DNA from: Saccharopolyspora erythraea
GTDB taxonomy: Bacteria; Actinomycetota; Actinomycetes; Mycobacteriales; Pseudonocardiaceae
Length of the DNA: 64,000 nucleotides
Direction of reading: 5' to 3'
Assembly: GCF_018141105.1 (NCBI RefSeq)
Contig: NZ_CP054839.1
Span: forward strand, 3,348,001 to 3,412,000
This document shows positions 7,934 to 17,817 of the stretch, piece by piece; within the stretch, counting starts at the first letter, position 1; each line of letters opens with the position of its first letter. Position numbers and translations under genes: made by a program. The notes under the pieces are model-generated. The model searched no databases, was not told the origin of the DNA, and saw only the letters and a list, made by a program, of their open reading frames with translations.

Positions 7934-8890
7934 ATGGCTGTGATGTCCTACAACGACGCGGACGCCGGCATGCGGTCAGATGAGGTCCCGGTTTCCCCCG
8001 GAGTCACCCGCAGGCGGCCGAACTGGGGCCGGATATTTGCATGGGCCGCTCTGCTGGCCATCCTGGCGGCGACGTTGTTCCCGTTCTGGTGGGTGTTGCG
8101 CACCGGTTTGTCGCACAACCACGCTCTGGCGTCCCAGGCCGGCTCGCTGCTACCAGCCGATTTCACCCTCGGCGCGTTCCGGCGGGTGCTCGGGCTCTCG
8201 ACGGTGGCCGAGGCGCAGGCGCAGGGCGGTTCCGGAGCCTCGCTGAACTTCTGGGGCTACCTGCGCAACTCCGTGGTCGTGTGCACGATCATCACCGTCG
8301 GGCAGGTCTTCTTCAGCGCCATGGCCGCCTACGCGTTCGCGCGGCTGCGCTGGCCCGGCAGGGAGACGATGTTCCTCCTGTTCCTGTTGGCCCTGATGAT
8401 CCCGCCGATCTTCACCTTCCTGCCCAACTTCGTGCTCATCAAGCAGCTCGGACTGCTCAACACCTACGCCGGGATCGTGGCGCCGTTCTTGTTCATGACA
8501 CCGTTCGCGGTGTTCTTCCTGCGCCAGTTCTTCCTCGGCATCAGCCGGGAGGTCGAGGAAGCCGCGATGATCGACGGCGCGGGACACTTCCGGATCTTCG
8601 CCAGGATCATCCTGCCGATGAGCGCCGCGCCGCTGGCCACGCTGTCGATCCTGACCTACATCCTGGCCTGGAACGAGTACCTGTGGCCGCTGATGGTCGG
8701 CTCCGGCGAGGACGTGCGGGTGCTCACCGTCGCGCTGGGCCTGTTCCGCCAGCAGGAGCCCGCGGGCGGCGCCCCGGACTGGGCGGGGCTGATGGCGGGC
8801 ACGTTCCTGGCTGCGGTCCCGGTCATCGTGCTGTTCCTGATCTTCGGTCGCAGGATCGTGAACTCCATCCAGTTCTCCGGGCTGAAGTGA
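7934..8890 (+). CDS. ABC sugar importer permease (MalG type)
   Basis: A 318-aa second permease subunit with six membrane helices. An EAA loop near residues 210-230 (VEEAAMIDGAGHFRIFARI) and a C-terminal FGRRIVNSIQFSGLK end are typical of the MalG group. It pairs with the preceding MalF-type subunit to form the transmembrane channel. It is followed after about 50 bp by the substrate-binding lipoprotein. A long hydrophilic N-terminus (about 35 aa) precedes the first helix. Confidence 0.9.
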   Translation: MAVMSYNDADAGMRSDEVPVSPGVTRRRPNWGRIFAWAALLAILAATLFPFWWVLRTGLSHNHALASQAGSLLPADFTLGAFRRVLGLSTVAEAQAQGGSGASLNFWGYLRNSVVVCTIITVGQVFFSAMAAYAFARLRWPGRETMFLLFLLALMIPPIFTFLPNFVLIKQLGLLNTYAGIVAPFLFMTPFAVFFLRQFFLGISREVEEAAMIDGAGHFRIFARIILPMSAAPLATLSILTYILAWNEYLWPLMVGSGEDVRVLTVALGLFRQQEPAGGAPDWAGLMAGTFLAAVPVIVLFLIFGRRIVNSIQFSGLK

Positions 8891-8941
8891 CCGGCGATGA
8901 GGACCAACCGAACACGTCGTGTGGCGTCGCGAGGAGCGCGG

Positions 8942-10303
8942 ATGAGAATCGGGAGAGCACTGAGCGTGCTGGGGACCGCGGTGCTGCCGCTGGTGCTGAC
9001 CGGCTGTGTGGGCGCGGGCACCACCGAAGGCGCCTACGGCGCAGAGGGCATGGTCCGCTACGCCATGTGGGATGCCGATCAGCTGCCTGCTTACCAGGAG
9101 TGCGAGCAGGTCTTCGAGCGCAAGCATCCGCACATCCAGATCACGATCGAGCAGACCGGCTACGACGACTACTGGAACAACCTGATGAACGCGCTGGTCG
9201 CCGGAACCGCTCCGGACGCCTTCGCCAACCATGCGTCGAAGTATCCGCAGTTGGCCAAGCTCGACCAGCTGGAGCCGCTCAACGGTCTGATCCAGCGCGA
9301 CCAGGTACGCACCGACCAGTACCTGCCGGGACTGGCCGAGGCGTGGGTCGGACCGGACGGCTCGCGCTACGGGCTGCCGAAGGACTTCGACACCGTCGCC
9401 CTCGTCTACAACCGGAAGATGGCGCGGGCGGCTGGGCTGTCCGATCAGGACATGTCCCACCTCACCTGGAATCCCCAGGACGGTGGGACTTTCGAGAAGG
9501 CCATCGCCAGGATGACGGTGGATGACAAGGGCGTGCGCGGGGACCAGCCGGGATTCGACAAGAACCACGTCAAGACCCATGGACTGGGACTCGACGACAC
9601 AACCGGCGAGGCGCACGGCCAGACGCAGTGGAGCCACTACGCGGTGACCAACGGCTGGCAGCACCTCGACCGGAATCCGTGGGGCACCCACTACAACCTC
9701 GACGACCCGCGGTTCGTCGAAACCATCCAGTGGTGGCGCAGCCTCATCGACAAGGGCTACCTGCCCACCGTGGAGCAAGCCAAGTCCGGCATCGGCATGA
9801 CCGAGCAGTTCGCCGCTGAATCGCACGCCATGGCCACCGACGGCTCCTGGACCGCCAAGTCCTACCACGAACTCGACGGGGTCGACACCGCGCTCGCGCC
9901 GCTGCCGACCGGCCCCAACGGCAAGCGCGCCAGCATGCTCAACGGCCTCGCCGACTCGGTGTGGGCCGGCAGCAAGAAGAAGGAAGCGGCCTGGCAGTGG
10001 GTGAAGTTCCTCGGCTCGGCCGAGTGCCAGAACATCGTCGCCAAGCACGCGGTCGTCCTGCCGGCGATCCCGGAGTCGCTGGAGATCGCCAAGGGCAGGT
10101 TCGCCGAACAGGGCATCGACCTCAAGGCCTTCACCGACCACGTGGACAACGGCACCACGTTCCAGTATCCGATCACCGACCACGCGGCGGACATCGAGAA
10201 GATCATGGAACCCGCCATGGACTCGGTGATGCTGGGCAAGACCCAGGCAGGGCCAACGCTGCGCGACGCCAACGAGCAAGTCAACGAGCTGTTCCAGCAC
10301 TGA
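8942..10303 (+). CDS. Sugar-binding lipoprotein of the ABC importer
   Basis: An extracytoplasmic solute-binding protein (family 1). With the start at 8942, where GAGGAG is five bases upstream, the protein is 453 aa and begins with a short basic stretch, a hydrophobic core and the lipobox LVLTGC, so it is lipid-anchored after cleavage before Cys. An in-frame ATG at 8897 would add 15 residues but lacks as good a ribosome site. Downstream features include LPKDFDTVALVYNRKM and a DGSWTAKSYHEL segment, usual in this family. It captures the sugar and delivers it to the two permeases just upstream. Confidence 0.9.
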   Translation: MRIGRALSVLGTAVLPLVLTGCVGAGTTEGAYGAEGMVRYAMWDADQLPAYQECEQVFERKHPHIQITIEQTGYDDYWNNLMNALVAGTAPDAFANHASKYPQLAKLDQLEPLNGLIQRDQVRTDQYLPGLAEAWVGPDGSRYGLPKDFDTVALVYNRKMARAAGLSDQDMSHLTWNPQDGGTFEKAIARMTVDDKGVRGDQPGFDKNHVKTHGLGLDDTTGEAHGQTQWSHYAVTNGWQHLDRNPWGTHYNLDDPRFVETIQWWRSLIDKGYLPTVEQAKSGIGMTEQFAAESHAMATDGSWTAKSYHELDGVDTALAPLPTGPNGKRASMLNGLADSVWAGSKKKEAAWQWVKFLGSAECQNIVAKHAVVLPAIPESLEIAKGRFAEQGIDLKAFTDHVDNGTTFQYPITDHAADIEKIMEPAMDSVMLGKTQAGPTLRDANEQVNELFQH

Positions 10304-10349
10304 CCCGACGGCACACGCCCTTTCGATTCGAGGCGGGACGACGAAAACC

Positions 10350-12488
10350 ATGACGAACTTCCAGATCGTGCACCTGGGCACCGACGAGGTGAGCCTGGTC
10401 GTCGACGCACGCGGCAGCGGCCTTCCGGTGGTCGTGCACTGGGGCGCCTCGCTGGGCGAACCCGACCAGAACGCCCTGGAGAACCTGGTGCGGGCGACCG
10501 CGCGGCCGGTGGCGCACAACGCGCTGGACGAGCCGGTGCCCTTCTCCCTGCTCGCCCAGCCCGGTCTCGGGCACCCGGGGCGTCCGGGTCTCAGCGGGCA
10601 CCGCGGCGGTCAGGCGTGGTCTCCACTGTTCTGCCTGTCCGACGTCACCCGCCACGGCCGCTCGGTGCTGTTCGAGGCCGTGGACAAGCAGGCCGCGCTG
10701 ACCCTGTTCACCGAGATCGAGCTGACCGACTCCGGTGTGCTGCGCCAGCGCCACCGGCTCCGCAACGATGCCGCCGAAGAGTACACAGTGGATGCTTTGG
10801 AGGTGTCGCTTCCGGTGCCCGCCCGCGCGGGCGAGCTGCTGGACTTCACCGGCAGGCACTGCCGGGAGCGCGCACCGCAACGGCACCCGTTCGCCTTCGG
10901 CTCATGGGTGCGGGAGAACCGGCGCGGGCGCACCGGGCACGACGCGAGCCTGCAGCTCGTGGCCGGGACACCGGGATTCGGTTTCGCCCACGGCGAGGTG
11001 TGGGCAGCGCATGTGGCGTGGAGCGGAAACCACGTCACCTACGCCGAGCGGCTGGTGGAGGGGCCCAGCGTGCTCGGCGGCGGAGAGCTCCTGCTTCCGG
11101 GCGAGGTCGTACTGCCCGCGGGGGAGGAGTACGCCTCTCCCTGGTTCTACGCCGCCTACAGCCCGCGCGGACTGGACGGGATCAGCGCCGGTTTCCACCA
11201 CTGGCTGCGCTCGCGGCCCGAGCATCCCCGCTCCAGCCGCCCGGTCGTGCTCAACACCTGGGAAGCGGTCTACTTCGACCACGAACTCGACCGGCTGCGC
11301 GAGCTGGCCGACGTGGCCGCCCGAGTGGGCGTGGAGAGGTTCGTGCTCGACGACGGCTGGTTCCGCCACCGCCGGGACGACCAAGCGGGCCTCGGCGACT
11401 GGTACGTCGACGAGCAGGTGTGGCCGGAGGGGCTGCACCCGCTGGTCGATCACGTGCGCGGCCAGGGCATGGAGTTCGGGCTGTGGGTGGAACCGGAGAT
11501 GATCAACCCGGATTCGGACCTGTACCGGGCGCATCCGGACTGGGTGCTGGCCCCGGGCACCGGCGAGCTGCCCCCGCCGTCGCGGTACCAGCAGGTACTC
11601 GACCTGGCCATCCCGGACGCCTACACCCACATCCTCGAACGCCTCGACGCGCTGCTCACCGAGTACGCCATCGGATACCTGAAGTGGGACCACAACCGCG
11701 ACCTGGTCGCGGCCGGTCACGCCGGCCGTCCGGGCGTGCGCGCCCAGACCCTGGCCCTGTACCGGCTGCTCGACGAACTGCGCTCGCGCCATCCGGGAGT
11801 GGAGATCGAGAGCTGCTCGTCGGGCGGCGGCCGGATCGACCTCGAAGTCCTGCGGCGCACCGACCGGGTCTGGACCAGCGACTGCAACGACGCGCTGGAG
11901 CGGCAGTCGATCCAGCGCTGGACCGGTCAGCTGCTCCCGCCGGAGCTGATGGGCACCCACGTCGGCCCGCCCCGCGCGCACACCACCGGCCGCACCCACG
12001 ACCTCTCGTTCCGGGTCGCCACCGCGCTGTTCGGCCACTTCGGCATCGAATGGGACATCGCCTCGGCCACCGAGCAGGAGCAGGCCGGCCTCGCCGCGGC
12101 GATCGAGCTCCACAAGGATCTCCGCGCTCTGCTGCACAGCGGGCACGTGGTCCGGGTGGACCACCCGGACCCGTCGGCGTACCTGCACGGCGTCGTCGCG
12201 CAGGACCGGGCCGAAGCGCTGTTCTGCTACGCGCAGCTGGCGACCTCCACCTCGGCAGTCGCACCGCCGTTGCGGCTGCCGGGCCTGGAACCCGACCGCG
12301 ACTACCGGGTCGAGGTGGTGGACCCCGTGGGCAGCGCCCGTCTCGCCCAGCGCGCGGCGCAGGAGTGGTGGGCAGCCGGCGAGATCGTGCTGACCGGCAG
12401 GGCACTCGCCGAGGTCGGGCTCCAGCCGCCGGTGCTGGAACCGGAACAAGCCCTCCTGCTGCGCATCACTTCGAACGAGGCTGGCTGA
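10350..12488 (+). CDS. Alpha-galactosidase, GH36
   Basis: A 712-aa family GH36 glycosidase that releases galactose from alpha-galactosides. The nucleophile is visible at Asp447 in YLKWDHNRD and the acid/base at Asp511 in VWTSDCNDALERQ. The substrate-binding segments LDDGWF, GLWVEPEMI and CSSGGGRIDLEV are intact. There is no signal peptide, so it acts in the cytoplasm after uptake. It lies inside the importer operon, 46 bp after the binding protein and 13 bp before the ATPase, and its product feeds the divergent galTK genes. Confidence 0.95.
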   Translation: MTNFQIVHLGTDEVSLVVDARGSGLPVVVHWGASLGEPDQNALENLVRATARPVAHNALDEPVPFSLLAQPGLGHPGRPGLSGHRGGQAWSPLFCLSDVTRHGRSVLFEAVDKQAALTLFTEIELTDSGVLRQRHRLRNDAAEEYTVDALEVSLPVPARAGELLDFTGRHCRERAPQRHPFAFGSWVRENRRGRTGHDASLQLVAGTPGFGFAHGEVWAAHVAWSGNHVTYAERLVEGPSVLGGGELLLPGEVVLPAGEEYASPWFYAAYSPRGLDGISAGFHHWLRSRPEHPRSSRPVVLNTWEAVYFDHELDRLRELADVAARVGVERFVLDDGWFRHRRDDQAGLGDWYVDEQVWPEGLHPLVDHVRGQGMEFGLWVEPEMINPDSDLYRAHPDWVLAPGTGELPPPSRYQQVLDLAIPDAYTHILERLDALLTEYAIGYLKWDHNRDLVAAGHAGRPGVRAQTLALYRLLDELRSRHPGVEIESCSSGGGRIDLEVLRRTDRVWTSDCNDALERQSIQRWTGQLLPPELMGTHVGPPRAHTTGRTHDLSFRVATALFGHFGIEWDIASATEQEQAGLAAAIELHKDLRALLHSGHVVRVDHPDPSAYLHGVVAQDRAEALFCYAQLATSTSAVAPPLRLPGLEPDRDYRVEVVDPVGSARLAQRAAQEWWAAGEIVLTGRALAEVGLQPPVLEPEQALLLRITSNEAG

Positions 12489-12501
12489 GAAAGGACTTCG
12501 C

Positions 12502-13590
<1,089 letters not shown>

Positions 13591-13634
13591 CCGATCCCGG
13601 TGCGGGCACGCGACCACGGACTCGTCGACAGCCG

Positions 13635-14522
13635 TCACGAGTGGCCGTTGCGCGGCGCCACGAGGCCCCGGTGTTCGCGTCGGAAGCGCGCCGGTGATGT
13701 GCCGCAGGCGGCGGAGAACGCCGTGTAGAACCGGCTGACCGAGCCGAAACCCGCGGCGGCGGCCAGGTTGCTGATCGGCATGCCGGTGGTGACCAGCAAC
13801 CGGCGCGCCTCGGCTAGACGGCACTGCGCGAGGTAGTCGCCGACGGTGGTGCGTACGACCCGGCGGAACTGGGCCATCGCGTAGTTCGGGTGCAGCCGGG
13901 CGGCGCCGGCGACGTCGGCGACGGTGACGGGCTCGCGGAAGTGCTCGGCGATGTGGCGCACCATCGCCACGACCTGGCGCAGCGCTGGGTCGCCTCCGGT
14001 GTACTGGCGCTCGGGCTCGGCCAGGCTGGCCAGCGCCAGGCGGCGGAGCCTGGCCTCGACCTCGAGCATCGTGATCCGGTGGCGTTCGGGCTCGGCACCG
14101 GTGAGATCGTCGGACCACTGGACGAAGTTCGCCGGATCGGTGCCGACCGCTGCCGACACCAGCGGCGCGCCCGACAGCAGGCGGGTGACCAGGGAGTCGG
14201 GCAGGCCCCAGCCCAGGAAGGTCGCGAACGGCACGTTGATCCAGTGCGCGTGGGTCGCCGAGTTCGCCACCAGCTGGTGCGGTACCGCGGCCCAGAACGC
14301 CGCCAGGCAGCCCGGTCCGACCTCCACCGGCGCACCGCCGAACAGGTAGACCATCGAGCCGCCCTCGTCGACCAGGTTGATCTCCAGGTCGTCGTGCTGG
14401 TGCGCGGTGCCCATGAGCTCGGGACGACCGGCCCACCCCGTGAGGCTTGGCTGCACGACCCGGGGCCGGATCTGAGGATTCAAGAAGTTCTCGCTCTCAT
14501 CGCTGAAGACATGGCGAATCAT
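13635..14522 (-). CDS. AraC-family transcriptional regulator
   Basis: A 295-aa regulator with a cupin-type N-terminal sugar-sensing domain (residues about 25-150) and a C-terminal double helix-turn-helix. The DNA-binding part is seen as VADVAGAARLHPNYAM and the second helix pair ending ISNLAAAAGFGSVSRFYTAF plus PARFRREHRG. It lies between the alpha-galactoside operon and a divergent Gfo/Idh/MocA dehydrogenase, so either could be its target. A perfect 12-bp palindrome in the divergent gap is a candidate binding site. Confidence 0.9.
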   Translation of the reverse strand: MIRHVFSDESENFLNPQIRPRVVQPSLTGWAGRPELMGTAHQHDDLEINLVDEGGSMVYLFGGAPVEVGPGCLAAFWAAVPHQLVANSATHAHWINVPFATFLGWGLPDSLVTRLLSGAPLVSAAVGTDPANFVQWSDDLTGAEPERHRITMLEVEARLRRLALASLAEPERQYTGGDPALRQVVAMVRHIAEHFREPVTVADVAGAARLHPNYAMAQFRRVVRTTVGDYLAQCRLAEARRLLVTTGMPISNLAAAAGFGSVSRFYTAFSAACGTSPARFRREHRGLVAPRNGHS

Positions 14523-14536
14523 AGGTGCCTAGTGTC

Positions 14537-14548
14537 GTGGACGTCCAC
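14537..14548. promoter_or_regulatory. Perfect palindrome in araC / oxidoreductase gap
   Basis: GTGGACGTCCAC is a perfect 12-bp palindrome 15 bp upstream of the AraC start and 56 bp upstream of the oxidoreductase. Its position fits an operator. AraC proteins often use direct repeats, so another regulator is possible. Confidence 0.35.
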
Positions 14549-14603
14549 CAGTGCCCGTCGCCAGGCGGAGCGCGGTTTTCCCTTCCACGCAAAGGAGTTC
14601 GCT

Positions 14604-15800
14604 GTGTTCTCTCTCGGCATCGTCGGGGCCGGGCAGTTCGCCGGGCAGTTCGCCAAGCTCTGGCGGCTGCACCCCGGCGTCGGTGACATCGTGGCGACCG
14701 ACCTGCTCCCGGAGCGGGCCGCGCAGCTCGCCGCCGACTACGACCTCGCCGGCACCGCGCCCTCGTTCGAGGCCCTGCTCGACTCCGACGTCGACGCGGT
14801 CGCCATCTTCACCCAGCGCTGGACGCACGGGCCGCTGGTCGTCCAGGCCCTGCGCGCGGGCAAGCACGTCTACTCGGCCGTGCCGATGGCGGTGACCGAG
14901 CAGGAGATCGCGGAGATCATCGACGCGGTGCGGGAGACCGGGCTGACCTACATGATGGGCGAGACCAGCCACTACAACCCGGCCACCGTCTACGCTCGCG
15001 ACCAGGTCGCCGGCGGCACGTTCGGCCGGCTCTTCTACGCCGAGGGCGACTACGTCCACGACATGGATCTCGGCTTCTACGAGGCATACCAGTACAGCGG
15101 CGGTGAGAACTGGAAGGCCACCGCCAGCTACCCGCCGCTGCTCTATCCGACGCACTCGGTGGGCGGAGTGCTCGGCGCGTGGCAGACGCACGCGGTGAGC
15201 GTGTCGGCCATCGGCGTCCCCGACGACCGCGGCGACGGCGTCTTCGACAAGGAGATCAGCCAGTTCGACAACGACTTCTCCAACGCCACCGCCCTGTTCG
15301 AGGTGGCCTGCGGCGGATCGTTCCGGACCAACGAGTTCCGGCGGGTCGGCTACCCCTCGCACATCCGCGAGTCGCGGTTCCGGTTCTTCGGCACCGACGG
15401 CAGCTTCGAACAGCTCGCGACCGTGAGCCTCTGGCAGGACCGCAACGGTGTCGAGGACGTCACCGAGCGCCTCCAGCCGCTCTCGGAGCTCTCCGCCGAC
15501 GACCCGTCGCTGGCGCACGTCGCACCCGCGCTGCGCGACGCCTTCACCTCCGGCTCGGCGCCCGTGCACGACCGGTCGCGGTTGCCGGTGGAGTTCTCCC
15601 ACGTCTCCAACGGCCACGAGGGCAGCCACCACTTCCTGGCCGACGACTTCGTGACCGCGGTCAACACCGGCGCACTGCCTCCGGTCAACGCCTGGGTCGC
15701 CGCCCGCTACACGTTGCCCGGGATCGTCGCGCACCAGTCGGCGCTCGAGGACGGGGCCCGGCTGGCGATCCCCGACTTCGGGAATCCGCCCGAAGCATGA
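14604..15800 (+). CDS. Gfo/Idh/MocA-family oxidoreductase
   Basis: A 398-aa NAD(P)-dependent dehydrogenase. The Rossmann loop is GIVGAGQFA at residues 5-13. The cofactor/substrate segment AGKHVYSAVPMA (near 95) corresponds to the EKP-like motif but has Val-Pro in place of Lys-Pro. The start is GTG six bases after AAAGGAG; a longer open frame upstream overlaps the AraC gene and is not used. Divergence from an AraC sugar regulator suggests oxidation or epimerisation of a sugar or cyclitol. The substrate is unknown. Confidence 0.87.
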   Translation: MFSLGIVGAGQFAGQFAKLWRLHPGVGDIVATDLLPERAAQLAADYDLAGTAPSFEALLDSDVDAVAIFTQRWTHGPLVVQALRAGKHVYSAVPMAVTEQEIAEIIDAVRETGLTYMMGETSHYNPATVYARDQVAGGTFGRLFYAEGDYVHDMDLGFYEAYQYSGGENWKATASYPPLLYPTHSVGGVLGAWQTHAVSVSAIGVPDDRGDGVFDKEISQFDNDFSNATALFEVACGGSFRTNEFRRVGYPSHIRESRFRFFGTDGSFEQLATVSLWQDRNGVEDVTERLQPLSELSADDPSLAHVAPALRDAFTSGSAPVHDRSRLPVEFSHVSNGHEGSHHFLADDFVTAVNTGALPPVNAWVAARYTLPGIVAHQSALEDGARLAIPDFGNPPEA

Positions 15801-15823
15801 GGACGCCGCTCACCGCACGAGCG

Positions 15824-15844
15824 GTCGGCGCCCAAGCCGCCGAC
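15824..15844. terminator. Hairpin after the oxidoreductase
   Basis: GTCGGCG and CGCCGAC arms (7 bp) surround a 7-nt loop, 24 bp after the oxidoreductase stop. The stem is GC-rich with no T-run, as often in actinomycetes. Confidence 0.4.
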
Positions 15845-15904
15845 GGCTCGGTCCCGTGGCCGGCGCAGTAAGGCCCCCGCAGTCAGCGGACCGTGCGCCG
15901 AGGT

Positions 15905-16249
15905 CTACGGGTTGTCGCGGGGCCGCTCATCGACCAGGCACGCGACGGCATCGGTTGTGCTCTCCTGCCACGCGACCACCCACCACGTCGGGCGGGCTGC
16001 TTCCTGAACCGCGCACAGCCGCACGCCTGATGCTCCGAGAACTCCGGCGATCCACTCCGAGACCTGATCGGCTGCGATCCGCCGTTCCGGGTCGCGGGGG
16101 AAGTGGCTCGCGTTCCGAGTCGCTTCGCTCTGCCAGGCGCCGTCAAGATCGTGATCTACCGTCCCCAGCGACCACACGGGCTGGATCGGGTCCCCGTCGA
16201 GCCTGATGAGCATGTTCGGTCGGGACAACAACTCGATGTGGCTCAACAT
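15905..16249 (-). CDS. Hypothetical protein, 114 aa
   Basis: A short ORF with normal high-GC third-position usage (MLSHIELLSRPNMLIRLDG..., ending DERPRDNP). It has no signal peptide and no membrane segment. The pattern RPTWWVVAWQESTTDAVACLV suggests a small alpha/beta fold. The ribosome site is weak. I do not recognise the family, and no neighbour points to a role. Confidence 0.5.
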   Translation of the reverse strand: MLSHIELLSRPNMLIRLDGDPIQPVWSLGTVDHDLDGAWQSEATRNASHFPRDPERRIAADQVSEWIAGVLGASGVRLCAVQEAARPTWWVVAWQESTTDAVACLVDERPRDNP

Positions 16250-16669
16250 GCCGCCACCGTGACAAATGGTTCGGACGTACCGGTATCACCCACACGAATG
16301 AGGCCAGATGCCTCTTGTCACGGAGAACGCTGGTGTTCCGCAAGTAGCGGCTCAGAGTGGCTTTGCGCCTCGATGACGACGCACAGGGCAGGGTGATCGC
16401 GGAGCTTCACGGCCACATGATCGAGAGCATCGGCCAGTTCGGCGCACTGCTGGCGATCAGTCGAACGTTGTGTTCTGTGGTTGGGCGGGCAGGCCCTGGT
16501 GCGGACCGACTCGGCGGTCAGAGCGATCTGTCACATGTCGGAGCTATCTGTCACCAAGATCTGTGAGCCACCCAGGCAGGGGGCGGTTTTCCTGTTCGTC
16601 CGGACTCTTCGGCGTCCGGCCATCTCGTCGGACCGGTCGTGATCGCCCGGTCTGGCTTTCGGCGCCACG
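16250..16669. other. Gene-free stretch containing the left repeat array
   Basis: No convincing gene. A minus-strand frame at about 16310-16465 reads plausibly (CAELADALDHVAVKLRDHP) but lacks a start, so it may be a gene remnant. The array of TGTCAG-N7-TGTCAC units lies at 16516-16555. Confidence 0.5.
16516..16555 (+). repeat. Left array of the TGTCAG-N7-TGTCAC repeat (2 abutting units)
   Basis: Two 20-bp units abut: GGTCAGAGCGATCTGTCACA and TGTCGGAGCTATCTGTCACC, followed by AAGATC. The same unit occurs four times in opposite orientation at 17551-17676, also with AAGATC at the inner end. Arrays of this type resemble transposon ends with multiple transposase sites. No transposase lies between them. 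Confidence 0.6.
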
Positions 16670-16891
16670 TCATCCGCCGGCGGTGTCCTCGGCCTCCCAG
16701 CGCAGCAGGTCGCCCGGCTGGCACGTGAGCACCTCGCAGAGCGCGGCAAGCGTCGCGAAGCGCACCGCCTTGGCGCGGCCGTTCTTGAGTACCGCCAGGT
16801 TGGCCGGCGTGATCCCCACACGGTCCGCGAGCTCACCCACGGACATCTTCCGCCGGGCCAGCATCACGTCGATGTCGACGACGATCGGCAT
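16670..16891 (-). CDS. Small XRE-family helix-turn-helix regulator
   Basis: A 73-aa Cro/C1-type DNA-binding protein of the YozG-like group. The HTH is visible as MSVGELADRVGITPANLAVL, followed by KNGRAKAVRFATLAALCEVL and the CQPGDLLRW end typical of this group. Its ATG shares a base with the stop codon of the upstream DUF2975 gene (TGATG), so the two are translationally coupled. Inverted TATCG/CGATA repeats in front of the operon are the likely self-operator. Confidence 0.92.
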   Translation of the reverse strand: MPIVVDIDVMLARRKMSVGELADRVGITPANLAVLKNGRAKAVRFATLAALCEVLTCQPGDLLRWEAEDTAGG

Positions 16892-17382
16892 CAGATCACA
16901 TCGTCCAGCTCGGCCCGCATCCGCGACGCCTCGATGTCGCGCGCGACGGCCTGGGCGAGCAGCATCCGCTGTACGTGCACGATGAGCGCGACCCCCAGGA
17001 TGGCCACGCCGATCCCGCCCATGATGAGGGTGACGCCCGGGTCGTCCCGCTGGCCCGGCGCGTTGAAGGCCGTGACCGCGAACCACGCGAGGGCAGCCGC
17101 CACGATCGCGCCGATCATGATGTCCACGTACCGGAAGGCGGCGTGGGAGAACACGGTGCCGCGTCGCACCATCGTCACCAGCCGCCATACGCAGACCCCG
17201 ATGACCTGGACCGTCACCAAGCCCAGAATCGTGATCACGCGCAGCGACGTCAGCGGGAGCGAACCGTCCTCCGGGTCGCTCCCGCTGACCAACACCCACA
17301 CCATCAACGCCTGTACGAACACGGTGCCGGCGAGCACCGCCACGAGCACGGCGCGCAGCGCATGCACTGTCAGCTTCCTCAT
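16891..17382 (-). CDS. DUF2975 membrane protein
   Basis: A 163-aa membrane protein with four predicted helices (about residues 8-30, 48-68, 88-108 and 120-140) and a short charged C-terminus. The length, topology and tight coupling to a downstream YozG-like XRE regulator match the DUF2975 family, whose function is unknown. The start ATG follows AGGAGAG at 7-nt spacing. It may sense a membrane or small-molecule signal for its XRE partner; this is inference from gene pairing only. Confidence 0.88.
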   Translation of the reverse strand: MRKLTVHALRAVLVAVLAGTVFVQALMVWVLVSGSDPEDGSLPLTSLRVITILGLVTVQVIGVCVWRLVTMVRRGTVFSHAAFRYVDIMIGAIVAAALAWFAVTAFNAPGQRDDPGVTLIMGGIGVAILGVALIVHVQRMLLAQAVARDIEASRMRAELDDVI

Positions 17383-17394
17383 GACCCACTCTCC

Positions 17395-17434
17395 TATCGA
17401 TTAACAGCGATAATCTATCGCAAGTCGATAGATT
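17395..17434. promoter_or_regulatory. Tandem inverted repeats upstream of DUF2975-xre
   Basis: Two dyads lie side by side: TATCG-N8-CGATA at 17395-17412 and AATCTATCG-N5-CGATAGATT at 17412-17434. They are AT-rich compared with the surroundings and begin 13 bp before the DUF2975 start, overlapping its expected promoter. Autoregulation by the XRE protein is the simplest reading. Confidence 0.65.
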
Positions 17435-17817
17435 GAGCAAAGGTCGTGACGGAGGATGGGCGGCACGGCCGGGTAACCAGGGTTTGATCACCTGCGCCGC
17501 GCCATCGAAGCGCACCGCAGGGCCGGTCCTGGTTGGATGCCATCCGATCTTGTGACAACTACGCTGACATCTGCGCTTTGTGACAAGTAGAGCTGACATC
17601 TGGTGACAACTATCGCTGACACTCGCCCGCGGACGGCCAGGTAACACCTTGAACTTGGTGACAACCAGGACTGACCGTCACAGCGTTCTACTCCGCCGCC
17701 GTGATCTCACCCAAGGGCCTACCGGGGGCTCGTCGTGGATGAGCCTATGCCAGCGGGCCGGGCCGTTTCGGGTGGTAAGCGGCCCACGACGCCCGGGGTC
17801 AGACCCTGTCGGCGGTG
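17435..17817. other. Gene-free stretch with the right repeat array
   Basis: No gene is seen. It holds the four-unit repeat array at 17551-17676 and ends at the stop of tctA. Antisense frames across it show no recognisable protein. Confidence 0.5.
17551..17676 (-). repeat. Right array of the TGTCAG-N6/7-TGTCAC repeat (4 units)
   Basis: Minus-strand units lie at 17657-17676, 17602-17621, 17579-17598 and 17551-17569, e.g. TGTCAGCGATAGTTGTCACC. The innermost unit is followed by AAGATC, as in the left array at 16516-16555. The two arrays face each other across about 1 kb containing xre and DUF2975, like the ends of a mobile element lacking its transposase. Confidence 0.6.

Noticed and set aside
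8150-10519. 789-codon minus-strand frame across permease and binding-protein genes
   Set aside because: Codon-bias shadow of the plus-strand operon with low-complexity translation and no recognisable domain.
13890-14603. Upstream extension of the Gfo/Idh/MocA frame
   Set aside because: It overlaps the AraC gene on the other strand and has no domain. The GTG at 14604 has a good ribosome site.
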